From: an uncultured Lachnospiraceae bacterium
GTDB taxonomy: Bacteria; Bacillota; Clostridia; Lachnospirales; Lachnospiraceae
Direction of reading: 5' to 3'
DNA: 40,127 nt
NCBI GenBank assembly: GCA_902793995.1
Contig: CADBFP010000018.1
Span: 1 to 40,127, forward strand
Shown here: in pieces, positions 22,899 to 30,761 of the stretch
Position numbering within the stretch: the stretch's first letter is position 1
Layout of the letters: every line of letters begins with the position of its first letter
Made by a program: the position numbers and the translations under genes
The notes under the pieces: model-generated
What the model saw: only the letters and a program-made list of their open reading frames with translations
What the model was told of the DNA's origin: nothing
Database searches by the model: none

Positions 22899-22928
22899 AT
22901 TATATTCTTATTTTCGGAGTTTTGTCAA
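22899..22928 (-). promoter_or_regulatory. Consensus promoter of the minus-strand RHH gene
   Basis: On the minus strand TTGACA (22928-22923), 18-bp spacer, TATAAT (22904-22899). Both hexamers are perfect consensus. The operator lies directly downstream. Confidence 0.9.
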
Positions 22929-22952
22929 GGCGTTTTCCCTTTTCTCTCCCGC

Positions 22953-22981
22953 TTTACATCTCTGGTTCACTGGTGTAAAAT
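22953..22981 (+). promoter_or_regulatory. Promoter of the plus-strand RHH gene
   Basis: TTTACA (22953-22958), 17-bp spacer, TAAAAT (22976-22981). The spacer contains TGGTTCACTG, a half operator. Confidence 0.8.
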
Positions 22982-23000
22982 AGGGGCGGAGGATAGAATA

Positions 23001-23183
23001 ATGGCTACTGACAGACCCCGTTACACGGTTTCCGTTGACCCGGAACTGTTTCAGAAAATAGAAGATTTCCGTTTTGAGCATCGTTTTCAAACACGCTCCG
23101 AGGCCACGGTGGAGCTGATCCGCCTGGGCCTGGAAGCTTTGGAAAGAGACAAGGCTGCCTCCCCAATGCCGCAAAATAAATAA
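23001..23183 (+). CDS. Small ribbon-helix-helix DNA-binding protein
   Basis: ATG 23001 follows CGGAGG. The 60 residues read RPRYTVSVDPELFQKIEDFRF (strand and helix A) and FQTRSEATVELIRLGLEAL (helix B), a textbook RHH protein with the T-x-S-V strand that inserts in the major groove. There is no toxin gene beside it; its neighbour is a second RHH gene, divergent. Each may repress the other through the shared TGGTTCA sites. A small GACCGG/CCGGTC hairpin (23184-23199) follows the stop. Confidence 0.85.
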   Translation: MATDRPRYTVSVDPELFQKIEDFRFEHRFQTRSEATVELIRLGLEALERDKAASPMPQNK

Positions 23184-23225
23184 GACCGGGTCTCCGGTCT
23201 CATCATAAAGCAATAAAACAACACT

Positions 23226-23248
23226 CGTTCCCCCTGTTTCGGGGTAAT
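23226..23248. repeat. CGTTCCCCC direct repeat, right copy
   Basis: Same 23-bp unit as at 22643-22665, with C for T at one position. It ends 1 nt before the stop codon of the minus-strand HTH gene. Confidence 0.75.
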
Positions 23249-23249
23249 G

Positions 23250-23729
23250 CTATTCACTCTTCCCGATCTGTTTCAAGGGTTCAAATCCGTAGGATATTAA
23301 AAGCTCGTTCACCTGATCCACCTTCATTCTCTCATTCAATGCCAAAATCAAGGTCGCGTCCCGCCGGATGCGGGGATACAGTTCCTCCTGCCCTGCCAGC
23401 CTGAGGGCCCGCTGGGTCTCCTTGAGGCTGAAGCCGGCCCCGTAACACAAGCGCAATATCACATCCCGCTGCCGGGTATGCCGCTCCTGGCTGATAAGCC
23501 GGTAACCGTAGGGTTCCGGGATATCCGCTGCCAGAAAAACCTCCTGCTGCAGCAAGCCTTTATCCTTCAGAAGACCCCGCATATAGTCCGCAAAGGGCCG
23601 CTCCCCCTCCAGCAGCGCTCCCTCATGGGCATTGAAAAAACAGTCCAGCTTTTCCGGCCTGGTTTCCTCCAGAGCCGCCTCCAGCCCTTCCGTGGGCAGC
23701 ACTTCCATGGGATTCTTTTTCATTTGCAT
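23250..23729 (-). CDS. Helix-turn-helix protein paired with the kinase
   Basis: AAGGAG precedes the ATG. The 159-residue protein is helical, with KGLLQQEVFLAADIPEPYGYRLISQERHTRQRDVILRLCYGAGFSLKETQRAL, which reads as an XRE-like HTH (L-Q-Q-E-V-F turn, recognition helix YGYRLISQ) followed by a dimer helix. Such proteins stand next to Ser/Thr kinases in Lachnospiraceae. Here the kinase gene is divergent with a 51-bp shared spacer that holds the inverted repeat CTGTCT/AGACAG (23751-23768). It probably regulates that pair. Confidence 0.65.
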   Translation of the reverse strand: MQMKKNPMEVLPTEGLEAALEETRPEKLDCFFNAHEGALLEGERPFADYMRGLLKDKGLLQQEVFLAADIPEPYGYRLISQERHTRQRDVILRLCYGAGFSLKETQRALRLAGQEELYPRIRRDATLILALNERMKVDQVNELLISYGFEPLKQIGKSE

Positions 23730-23750
23730 TTTTCTCCTTCCTGATTTAGA

Positions 23751-23768
23751 CTGTCTGTATCAAGACAG
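23751..23768. promoter_or_regulatory. Inverted repeat in the HTH/kinase divergent spacer
   Basis: CTGTCT GTATCA AGACAG, a perfect 6-6-6 dyad between divergent starts only 51 bp apart. Placement suggests an operator for the HTH protein. Confidence 0.45.
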
Positions 23769-23780
23769 GAGTCCAAAACC

Positions 23781-24914
23781 GTGACTTTAGAAGACCGCGC
23801 AAGATTATCTTTTTATCAGGAGCTATCTCCCATCAATGCCGCCCACGGGGTGATGCTGGTGCGTCACAGCGAAAGCGGCGCTTTGTTTGTCAAAAAGACG
23901 CTGAGCCATTATCAACCCGCCATCTTCGAGACGCTGAAGGCCCATCCCCTTCCGGGGATGCCCCGGATTCTGGAAGCGGTGGAGGATGAAGGCCGGCTCA
24001 TTGTGATTGAAAGCTATATTTCCGGCCGCACGCTGCAGGAAGAGCTGGATGGAGGAACTGTCTTTTCCCAGGCGCGCACCCTGGAAATCGGCGGGGCACT
24101 TTGCGCCATTTTGCAGTCCCTGCACGCCCTGGGCATCATCCACCGGGATATAAAACCCTCCAATGTGATGCTGACAGAGGAGGGGGCCGTGAAACTCCTG
24201 GACATGGACGCCGCCAAAATTCACCGCCCAGAGGAGGCGAGGGATACCCGGCTCATCGGCACCAAAGGCTATGCGGCGCCGGAACAATACGGCTTTGGCT
24301 CCTCCGGTCCCGCCACGGACATTTATGCCCTGGGGGTGCTGATGAATGTGCTCTTCACCGGTGCCTTTCCCGGGGAGAAAATGCCGGAGGATTCCCTGCT
24401 GCGGGCTATGATTGAGCGCTGCACCCGGCTGGAGCCGGCGGGCCGCTATGCTTCGGCGGCGGAACTATTGCAGGCCATCCGGGCCATCCAGGGCCGACCG
24501 CTGACTCATCCGCAAAAGGCGGTTCCTGCCGGCCCGGCCCCGGGGGAGCAGCCGGGAAGCGCCGCCTCCCATGCCCCCGGAAACACTTCCTCCCTCCTGC
24601 CTCCGGGCTTCCGCAGCGGCAATCCGAAAAATATGCTGCTGGCCTCCCTTTGGTATATCGTCATGATCGGAGTGCTGATCACCGGGGCGAAGGACACGAT
24701 TCCGCTTGCTGACAAGATCATCATGCTCGGGTTCACCCTGGTCGCATTTCTGGGTGCGCCGCTTATTTTTTACAATTACCGAAACATCTGGGACAGGACC
24801 GGTATCAGTAAAAAACCGCCGGTGCGCCGCCGCGGGGCCTGCGCCATGGTTTACGGCCTGCTTCTGCTGGCCGCCGGCACTTTGGCGGCTCTGCTGAGAG
24901 CCATCCTGAGGTAG
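23781..24914 (+). CDS. Membrane-bound Ser/Thr protein kinase
   Basis: The start is GTG 23781 with AGGAG 9 nt upstream. The kinase domain (about 15-235) has ALFVKKTL (Lys38/39), HRDIKPSNVML (catalytic loop, 121-131), LLDMDAAK (141-146) where D-F-G is replaced by D-M-D, and GTKGYAAPEQYGFG (APE). A Pro/Ala linker and about three membrane helices follow (from about 285). The metal-binding Asp remains, so activity is likely, but the Phe and Gly of DFG are replaced. It differs from PrkC-type kinases in having no PASTA domains. It is divergent from the HTH gene. Confidence 0.88.
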   Translation: MTLEDRARLSFYQELSPINAAHGVMLVRHSESGALFVKKTLSHYQPAIFETLKAHPLPGMPRILEAVEDEGRLIVIESYISGRTLQEELDGGTVFSQARTLEIGGALCAILQSLHALGIIHRDIKPSNVMLTEEGAVKLLDMDAAKIHRPEEARDTRLIGTKGYAAPEQYGFGSSGPATDIYALGVLMNVLFTGAFPGEKMPEDSLLRAMIERCTRLEPAGRYASAAELLQAIRAIQGRPLTHPQKAVPAGPAPGEQPGSAASHAPGNTSSLLPPGFRSGNPKNMLLASLWYIVMIGVLITGAKDTIPLADKIIMLGFTLVAFLGAPLIFYNYRNIWDRTGISKKPPVRRRGACAMVYGLLLLAAGTLAALLRAILR

Positions 24915-24944
24915 GCCATATGAGGCCTTATAACCCATTAATTC

Positions 24945-24993
24945 TTTTATAACTCTTTATAACTCTGAAGTAGTTTTATAACTCTTTATAACT
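24945..24993. repeat. AT-rich direct repeat between convergent genes
   Basis: The 20-mer TTTTATAACTCTTTATAACT occurs at 24945-24964 and 24974-24993. It lies between the stops of two convergent genes, and I see no hairpin terminator there. Confidence 0.7.
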
Positions 24994-25009
24994 TTTGCCA
25001 GTTTCTTCT

Positions 25010-25612
25010 TTATCGGCCTGCCCAATTGATGCGCCGCAGCAAATCCTCCAGGAGTTCCGGATGCAAGAGATAATAAACAGTCATGCCTACCAGCAGGGCA
25101 TTGATAATCACAAAGATGATGCCCAGCACCAGGCCGGTCAAGGCTCTTCCTTTATTCACCTGGGCATGGCGGCCCAGGATGCCCAGCACCAGGGCAGCCA
25201 CAGCCGCCGGCAGGCCTAAAAAGGGCATGAAAAAGCACAAAATGGCGGAGATGATGCCCAGAGTCGACGATAATCTGGCATAGCCCTCCACTCTTTCGTC
25301 TGCGGCTTCGTAAGGCCGGCGGGGATTTTGCCCCGGCCAGGCATAGGACGGTCCGGTATCCCGGCCATCCGTCTGCCAGGCTCCGCCCCCGCCCGTTTGC
25401 TGCCAGCTTCCCGCCGAATCCGTTTGCTGCCGGCTTTCCCCGGCACTTTCCTCCGCAGGCCCATATCCGGCCTCTTCTTTTATCTCTCCCGCCTCCTGGG
25501 CGGCATCGTTTCTTAATCCGTTTTCATCATAAAAAATGGCAGCGCCGCAGCTGGGACAGTGGCGGACGCCGCCGGCCAAACGCTGGCCGCAGCGGTAACA
25601 ATAAACAGCCAT
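25010..25612 (-). CDS. Zinc-ribbon DUF4190-like membrane protein
   Basis: AGGAGG precedes ATG 25612. The N-terminus has a zinc ribbon, YCYRCGQRLAGGVRHCPSCGA. A Gly/Gln/Glu-rich linker (30-110) follows, then two membrane helices: LGIISAILCFFMPFLGLPAAVAALVLGILG and KGRALTGLVLGIIFVIINALLVGM, the DUF4190 pattern. It is 200 residues, function unknown. The design (zinc ribbon, linker, membrane pair) parallels the TM2 protein at 20989. Confidence 0.8.
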   Translation of the reverse strand: MAVYCYRCGQRLAGGVRHCPSCGAAIFYDENGLRNDAAQEAGEIKEEAGYGPAEESAGESRQQTDSAGSWQQTGGGGAWQTDGRDTGPSYAWPGQNPRRPYEAADERVEGYARLSSTLGIISAILCFFMPFLGLPAAVAALVLGILGRHAQVNKGRALTGLVLGIIFVIINALLVGMTVYYLLHPELLEDLLRRINWAGR

Positions 25613-25711
25613 GTCAAAACCTCCTGACAGGGGGTATTGTACCGCAAAGCGCCGCCGCTGTCATCCTTTTGTTATAGAATTATGTGTGTTTTTTTCTTGA
25701 CTTTTTCCTTA

Positions 25712-26287
25712 TCAACTGCTACTATTCAGGTGAAAACAGGAAAGGTCTCGGGCCTCCCGTTTAACTGCGGATATTGCCGCAGCGGCCGGAGAACCTACCT
25801 GTTTTTTGTATCTATAAATCACTTTTACCTTTCCCCCCATAATGACCATCACATCGACATCATACCCCCTGTGCGACAGTTTCATTCTTCCATGGATGGT
25901 TCGCCAAACATTATGTAAATCAAACTCCCGACTCAGAAGATTGATGATGATTCCTCCTGGGTTTTCCTCAATTTGTTCAATGCCATGTTGAAGTCTCTTG
26001 CTAAGTCCATTCAGGCTTTCCGGGCATTTTATATCCCACAGCCTGCCATTCCATTCCCAATCCGGATTGCAATGTCCCTCAGGAGCGTTTGCCGCCAGGA
26101 ACACGATCTTCCCGCCAAAGCGCTTAATGATTATCTCCGCTGTTAGTTTTAAATTCTCATAATCATGGAGATCCGGTTTAAATCCGCACGCTTCATAATA
26201 TATACCTCTGCCCGGCGTTCCGGCAGAATCATATTCTTCTGTGACATCACAATAATGCAATATTGCGGAATCCTTTTTACCATGCAT
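25712..26287 (-). CDS. Orphan CdiA-like tRNA nuclease domain
   Basis: The C-terminal two thirds read KLTAEIIIKRFGGKIVFLA, NPDWEWNGRLWDIKCPES, SKRLQHGIEQIEENPGGIIINLL and YDVDVMVIMGGKVKVIYRYK. This is the pattern of the CdiA C-terminal tRNase fold (PF18451): PDxxxNGxLWDIKxP with the catalytic acidic/Lys pair. Normally it is the toxic tip of a large secreted or phage-borne protein. Here it is a 191-residue orphan with no delivery domain, no signal peptide and no obvious immunity gene beside it. The start is uncertain because no ribosome site precedes ATG 26287. It begins 17 nt after the preceding stop and may depend on coupling. Confidence 0.7.
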   Translation of the reverse strand: MHGKKDSAILHYCDVTEEYDSAGTPGRGIYYEACGFKPDLHDYENLKLTAEIIIKRFGGKIVFLAANAPEGHCNPDWEWNGRLWDIKCPESLNGLSKRLQHGIEQIEENPGGIIINLLSREFDLHNVWRTIHGRMKLSHRGYDVDVMVIMGGKVKVIYRYKKQVGSPAAAAISAVKREARDLSCFHLNSSS

Positions 26288-26303
26288 TCTGCAGAAAACC
26301 CGT

Positions 26304-27089
26304 TTAATACACCAACCCGTTCACCATATAAATCCGCACTGCGTCCTGGAGAGGGTTGTAATACACGCGGATAAAGAGATAATGCCGGGCCGTGACATTG
26401 GAAAGCAGGATCCGATCCTTCGCCAGGGCCATGTCCCGGCCGGGGTAGCTGTAGCAGCGAAGATTCACATCCCCCAGGGGATGGATCAGGCCCAGTTTGT
26501 CCCCCGGCCAGCTGAAGCTTTTTCCCCGGAAGGAGGCCGCCGCCTCCTCCTTGCTCATCTCCCCTGCCGCAAAGGCCTCGGCGATAGCGTCCAGATCCTG
26601 CTTGAAATCGGCGCTGAGGCAGCGGAAAGGGTCCGCCTCCTCCGTGTTATTGGTCAAATCCCCGGCCATCAGCCGGTACAGCTGATCCGTCAAGGGAAGA
26701 TCCAGCCAAAAGCCCTCCGCCTGAGGATCCTGGGCGGGGCCGCCTCGGCCTGCATTCCGCTCCGGGGGCCGGGGGGAGAGGCTTTGTTCCGCTGTGGTGC
26801 CTCCCGTTTGAGGCGCCGGGGTGGTGGCGGGCCAGCTGATGGTGCCGGCGGAAGAGACTACGGGAGAGGCGCTGCCGGAAGGCAGATCCGCCGTTTCTTC
26901 CCTGCCGGAAGAGCCGGAAGCCCCGGTAGCCAGGGTCTGCTCCGCCGCCGGCCTGCTTTCTGCCGAGGGCCCCGGCTCCGGCCCCGCTATCAGGGCATAG
27001 GCCATGGCCCCGGCCCCCACTGCCAGAATCAAAATACTGGCCGCCAGGGAAAACTTCCCCGGCTTGTTTTGCTTGTCATCTTTCTTCAT
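26304..27089 (-). CDS. Possible separate anchored protein inside the ComEC frame
   Basis: GGAGG with 8-nt spacing precedes ATG 27089, in frame with comEC. The product would have a lysine-rich start, one hydrophobic helix (SLAASILILAVGAGAMAYAL), a low-complexity Ser/Thr/Pro/Gly linker, and a C-terminal domain with LPLTDQLYRLMAGDL and HYLFIRVYYNPLQDAVRIYM. This is how an independent type II anchored protein looks. Either it is translated alone or as a fusion with ComEC, or a stop codon between the two has been lost. No family recognised. Confidence 0.55.
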   Translation of the reverse strand: MKKDDKQNKPGKFSLAASILILAVGAGAMAYALIAGPEPGPSAESRPAAEQTLATGASGSSGREETADLPSGSASPVVSSAGTISWPATTPAPQTGGTTAEQSLSPRPPERNAGRGGPAQDPQAEGFWLDLPLTDQLYRLMAGDLTNNTEEADPFRCLSADFKQDLDAIAEAFAAGEMSKEEAAASFRGKSFSWPGDKLGLIHPLGDVNLRCYSYPGRDMALAKDRILLSNVTARHYLFIRVYYNPLQDAVRIYMVNGLVY

Positions 27090-29426
27090 ATCCGTATCCT
27101 CCGTTTCATGAAATGTTTGATAAGACAGCTCCCCTGTCTTTGAGATCAATAATTCGATGGCTCCCGCTTCATCCGTCCGCAGCACCCGGCTTCCCGCCGC
27201 CGCCAGCCGCTCCAGGGTTTCCGGAGCCGGATGGCCATAGCGGTTGTTCCGGCCGCAGGAAATCAATGTCAGGGACGGCCGGAGCTTCTCCAGAAAAGCC
27301 GCTGATGTGCTGAAGCGGGAGCCGTGGTGCCCTGCCTTTAGCACCGTCACCGTGGCCAGGGCCTCCCCGTAGGTATGCAGCATCATGCTCTCTCCCACTT
27401 CCCCCAGATCCCCGGGGAGAAGGAGAGAAAAATCCCCCTGCTCCAGCCGCAGCACCAGGGAGTTTTCGTTGTCCTCCTCCACCTGGCTCTCCCGCCCCGG
27501 ATACAGCACCGAAAAGCGGATGTCTCCCCCCTGCCAGCCATCGCCGGCCGTCAGATAAAGGAGGGGAACCCCCGCCGCCTGGGCCGCTTCCTCCAGTTCC
27601 CGGGCCTTTTCCGATCCCTGAAACAGGGCAGGCATCAGCAATCCTTTCACCTGAATATCCTCTGCTGCAAGCACCGCCGCCAATCCGTTTATATGGTCGC
27701 TGTCCGGATGGCTCACCAGGATATATTCCAGCCGGCAGATGCCCCGGCAGCGGAGATAGGGCAGAATCACCCGCTCTCCCGCCCCCTCGCTGCCGCCCCC
27801 ATCCAGGAGATAATGACGGCCCCCCGGCAGGCTCAGCACCTGGGCATCTCCCTGCCCCACATAAAGGCTGGTCAGGCACAGAGCCTCCTCTTCTCCTTTG
27901 AGAAAAAACAAACTCCCCGCCGCCAGCAGCCATAAAAACAAAAGCAGGGCGGTGCTGCGGGCCTCCCGGAAAGCCCGGCGGAACAGGCCCTGGCCCGCCT
28001 GACGGATCTGAAGGGCCAGGTTTTCCATCTCCCGCCGGCGGATATGGAGAATTCCCGCCACGCCCCCCAGGGCCAGGCCCGTATAAGCCAGCATTTGCCA
28101 AAGCCGGGGCCGGCCGGCCAGAAGAGCAGGAAAAGGCAAGGATAAGAGAAAACGGCAAAGCGCCCGGATGGCGGCCAGCAGCAGGTGGACGGAGCCTGCC
28201 AGAACGCCCCCCAGAGGCAAAAACACATGGGCCAGCAAGGCGCTGAGAAAGCCAAGACCCAAAATGAGGCCCGCCAGAGGCACCGCCAGTAGATTGGCAA
28301 TCAAAGAATAGCTGCGGAAAGAAAAAAAGTGCCAGAGGGAAAGGGGGAGAAGTCCCATCTGCAGCAGCACCGGCACCAGCAGGGCCCGGCCCATCTTCCC
28401 TTCCAGCAGCAACTTGCGGGTCAGCAAAGGCAGCAGGCAGCCCAGGATAAAAACGCAGCCGAAGGAGAGCTGGAAAGAGGATTGGAACAGGGCGTAGGGC
28501 GCCGGAATGAGGGCTGCCAGGACCGCCGCCCCCCAGGCGGAGGGCAAATCGAAAGAAAAACCCAGCCCCAGGGCCATTTGATACAAAAGAGCCATAAGCC
28601 CCGCCCGCTGCACCGGAATCCGGCTGCCGCAAATCAGGGTATAAAAAGCCACGCCGGCGATGGCAATCAGCGCCCGGAGCAACGCAAACCCCCGGCGGGA
28701 CCAGAAGCCCCGGCCCCGGCTGAAGGGCAGCAGGGAAAGGAAAGAAGCGGCCAGGCGGCCCAGCACCGCCGCCCAGAAGCTGACATGGAGACCGCTGACG
28801 CTTAAAAGATGAGAAAGGCCGGTCCCCTCATACAGGGTCTGAGTCTCCTCCTCCAGGCCGCCCCTCTCCCCCAGCAGCATGGCTGCCAGAAGGGAGGCAT
28901 CCCCCAAAGTATAGACTTTTCCCAGCCCCTCCCGAAGAAATGCCTTCACCCGAAAAGCGGCCAGAGCCGGCAGATTCCGCCCGAAGGCCAGGATGCGGAA
29001 GGCGTCCCCCTCCAGATAAGCCGCCAGGCCCCGGGAGAGCTGGTAAGCCCGGGCGTCATATTCCCCGGGATTGTCCGCCGGGCGGAAAAGGCGGAGGGTT
29101 CCCTGAAACTCAATGTCCAGCCCCGGTTCCAGTTCTTTATGCAGGGGGAAATAAACCAGCACCGGGCCGGCCTTTACGGGGCCCGTCTCCGCCTCGTCCT
29201 CCGAGGGAAAAAAGAGGGCATCCTCCACCAGCAGAGAATATCCGCCCTGGCTGTTCAGGCTAAGTTCCTTCAGGCGGCCCCGCAAAAGTCCGGAAGCCGA
29301 GGCTTTCTCCGCCAGATATTGTTCTGCCTCCGTGGTCCGGCGCAGAGGAAGCCCCGCCAGGCGAAGGATCACCAGCAGCAGGATCCAGAAAAGCGCCAGC
29401 CAAAAGAGGGGCCTATACCGTAACAT
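26304..29426 (-). CDS. comEC: ComEC/Rec2 DNA-uptake channel, open into a downstream gene
   Basis: The 1040-residue frame begins with ComEC. It has an N-terminal membrane segment, an OB-like DUF4131 part (about 30-150), the Competence core with many helices (EGTGLSHLLSVSGLHVSFWAA near 205), and a metallo-beta-lactamase-like domain (LLDGGGSEGAG, VSHPDSDHINGL near 560-590, KAGHHGSRFSTS). ComEC moves single-stranded DNA through the membrane and may nick it. From residue 780 the frame goes on, without a stop, into a separate-looking anchored protein that has its own GGAGG and ATG (27089), described below. ComEA precedes it and overlaps by 14 nt. Confidence 0.9.
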   Translation of the reverse strand: MLRYRPLFWLALFWILLLVILRLAGLPLRRTTEAEQYLAEKASASGLLRGRLKELSLNSQGGYSLLVEDALFFPSEDEAETGPVKAGPVLVYFPLHKELEPGLDIEFQGTLRLFRPADNPGEYDARAYQLSRGLAAYLEGDAFRILAFGRNLPALAAFRVKAFLREGLGKVYTLGDASLLAAMLLGERGGLEEETQTLYEGTGLSHLLSVSGLHVSFWAAVLGRLAASFLSLLPFSRGRGFWSRRGFALLRALIAIAGVAFYTLICGSRIPVQRAGLMALLYQMALGLGFSFDLPSAWGAAVLAALIPAPYALFQSSFQLSFGCVFILGCLLPLLTRKLLLEGKMGRALLVPVLLQMGLLPLSLWHFFSFRSYSLIANLLAVPLAGLILGLGFLSALLAHVFLPLGGVLAGSVHLLLAAIRALCRFLLSLPFPALLAGRPRLWQMLAYTGLALGGVAGILHIRRREMENLALQIRQAGQGLFRRAFREARSTALLLFLWLLAAGSLFFLKGEEEALCLTSLYVGQGDAQVLSLPGGRHYLLDGGGSEGAGERVILPYLRCRGICRLEYILVSHPDSDHINGLAAVLAAEDIQVKGLLMPALFQGSEKARELEEAAQAAGVPLLYLTAGDGWQGGDIRFSVLYPGRESQVEEDNENSLVLRLEQGDFSLLLPGDLGEVGESMMLHTYGEALATVTVLKAGHHGSRFSTSAAFLEKLRPSLTLISCGRNNRYGHPAPETLERLAAAGSRVLRTDEAGAIELLISKTGELSYQTFHETEDTDMKKDDKQNKPGKFSLAASILILAVGAGAMAYALIAGPEPGPSAESRPAAEQTLATGASGSSGREETADLPSGSASPVVSSAGTISWPATTPAPQTGGTTAEQSLSPRPPERNAGRGGPAQDPQAEGFWLDLPLTDQLYRLMAGDLTNNTEEADPFRCLSADFKQDLDAIAEAFAAGEMSKEEAAASFRGKSFSWPGDKLGLIHPLGDVNLRCYSYPGRDMALAKDRILLSNVTARHYLFIRVYYNPLQDAVRIYMVNGLVY

Positions 29427-29916
29427 AGTCCTTCAGCTTGGCGAAGGTGCCTTCTTTAATGCCCGGCACCCGCATCAGTTCTTCTATAGTCTGAAAGGGG
29501 CCGTGCTCCTGCCGGTACCGCAAAATGGCCTGGGCCTTCCCCGGACCGATGCCCGGCAATTTCTGCAGCTGCGCCGCATCTGCCGTATTCAGATTGACCA
29601 TCAGGGGCTGGGTGGCAAAAACCCACTCCGCAGCAGCTTCCGTCTCTTTTTCCGGCGGAGCCGTAAAATACTCCGGCCCGGTTTCCGCTGTGGTCTCCAC
29701 TATGGTTTCCGCTGTGGTCTCCGGCCTTGTTTCCTGGGAGGTCTCCGCCATAGTCTCCGGCCGGCCCTCCCCGCTTATCTCCGGAAGGTCCGGCGGCTCC
29801 AGGAAGTTTCTCACCACTTCCGCCGGCGGCTCCCGCCATTCCTTCTGCCAATAAAATGCCCCGCCTGCCAGCACCAGACAAGCCAGGAGCATCATCATCC
29901 ATTTAGATTTCGGCAT
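29413..29916 (-). CDS. comEA: ComEA competence protein
   Basis: The 167 residues have an N-terminal signal anchor (8-22), a Glu/Thr-rich linker with ETTAET-type repeats (50-85), and a C-terminal helix-hairpin-helix pair: VNLNTADAAQLQKLPGIGPGKAQAILRYR and PFQTIEELMRVPGIKEGTFAKL. The domain binds double-stranded DNA at the cell surface and feeds ComEC. The end overlaps the comEC start by 14 nt. No other late competence gene is present. Confidence 0.93.
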   Translation of the reverse strand: MPKSKWMMMLLACLVLAGGAFYWQKEWREPPAEVVRNFLEPPDLPEISGEGRPETMAETSQETRPETTAETIVETTAETGPEYFTAPPEKETEAAAEWVFATQPLMVNLNTADAAQLQKLPGIGPGKAQAILRYRQEHGPFQTIEELMRVPGIKEGTFAKLKDYVTV

Positions 29917-30225
29917 AGCATCCCATCCTTCGGATCTATACCCTTCTGCCCTTTTATCCTACCACCTCTGGCGCCCCTCCGCCAGCGGAAAATATGCAAC
30001 AAGCGTGTTATTCCGTGTCATTTTGCGTCATCCAATACCGTTTTTTCACATTTTGTTCACAGATATTGCCTACGCTCTACTGCCCACTCCCTATTCCCTT
30101 CCCCGCCCTCCTGTGGTAGAATAATTAATCAATCATTAATCTTTCCTCAAAGATGGTTTAAGAATGCCCTGCTATTCTATGGGCATCAAAGCCAAGGGCC
30201 ATGGCCCGGGAAAGGAAGGAAGAAA

Positions 30226-30756
30226 ATGGATCTCTTTGAAAAGGTAGAAAAGTTAGTACAGAAAACCGGCTGCAGCTATGAGGATGCCAAGCTGGCGCTG
30301 GAGCTCACCGACGGGGATATGCTGGAGGCGGTGATTTACCTGGAACGCCAGGGACAGACCGCTCCCCAGGGAGGGACCTACTCCACCCGTTATGAAAACC
30401 AGCCCCAGTATGTGCCCATCGCCGGGCAGAATCAGCGGGGGCCGCAGCAGACGGACTGGGAGGCCGGCAGCAGCAAATTCAAGAATTTCTGCCGGAAAGC
30501 CTGGCATGTGCTCTCCACCAATTATCTGATTGTCAAGCGGAAAGGGGAACTGATGGCCAAACTGCCTTTCTGGGCAGGGCTGCTGATTCTCTTCGGTTCC
30601 ATGACCCTGGCGCTGATTTTAGTGGTGGTCTCCCTCTTCTTCGGCTTTACCTACAGCTTTGAGGGGGAGAAAAGAGATAAGATGCAGGAAGCCAACAAGG
30701 TGATGGATAAGATTCAGCGGGCGGCGGAAAGCGCCCGGGAGGAGTTTAGGAAGTAG
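30226..30756 (+). CDS. UBA/DUF4342 membrane protein
   Basis: ATG 30226 follows GGAAGG; the upstream open frame has no start support. The first 45 residues, EKVEKLVQKTGCSYEDAKLALELTDGDMLEAVIYLE, form a UBA-like three-helix domain, a Gln/Gly-rich linker follows, and the membrane part has one strong hydrophobic helix pair (WAGLLILFGSMTLALILVVVSLFFGF). The tail is charged and coiled. This DUF4342-type protein often precedes a two-component system in Lachnospiraceae, as it does here (response regulator 5 nt after the stop). Confidence 0.75.
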   Translation: MDLFEKVEKLVQKTGCSYEDAKLALELTDGDMLEAVIYLERQGQTAPQGGTYSTRYENQPQYVPIAGQNQRGPQQTDWEAGSSKFKNFCRKAWHVLSTNYLIVKRKGELMAKLPFWAGLLILFGSMTLALILVVVSLFFGFTYSFEGEKRDKMQEANKVMDKIQRAAESAREEFRK

Positions 30757-30761
30757 GGGCT

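Noticed and set aside
22681-22899. 72-codon minus-strand frame through the RHH gene
   Set aside because: It overlaps in another frame; the 59-residue RHH frame has GGAGG at the right distance and a recognisable fold.
28809-29423. Plus-strand open frames opposite comEC
   Set aside because: Shadows with Gln/Pro/Arg-rich residues, no ribosome site.
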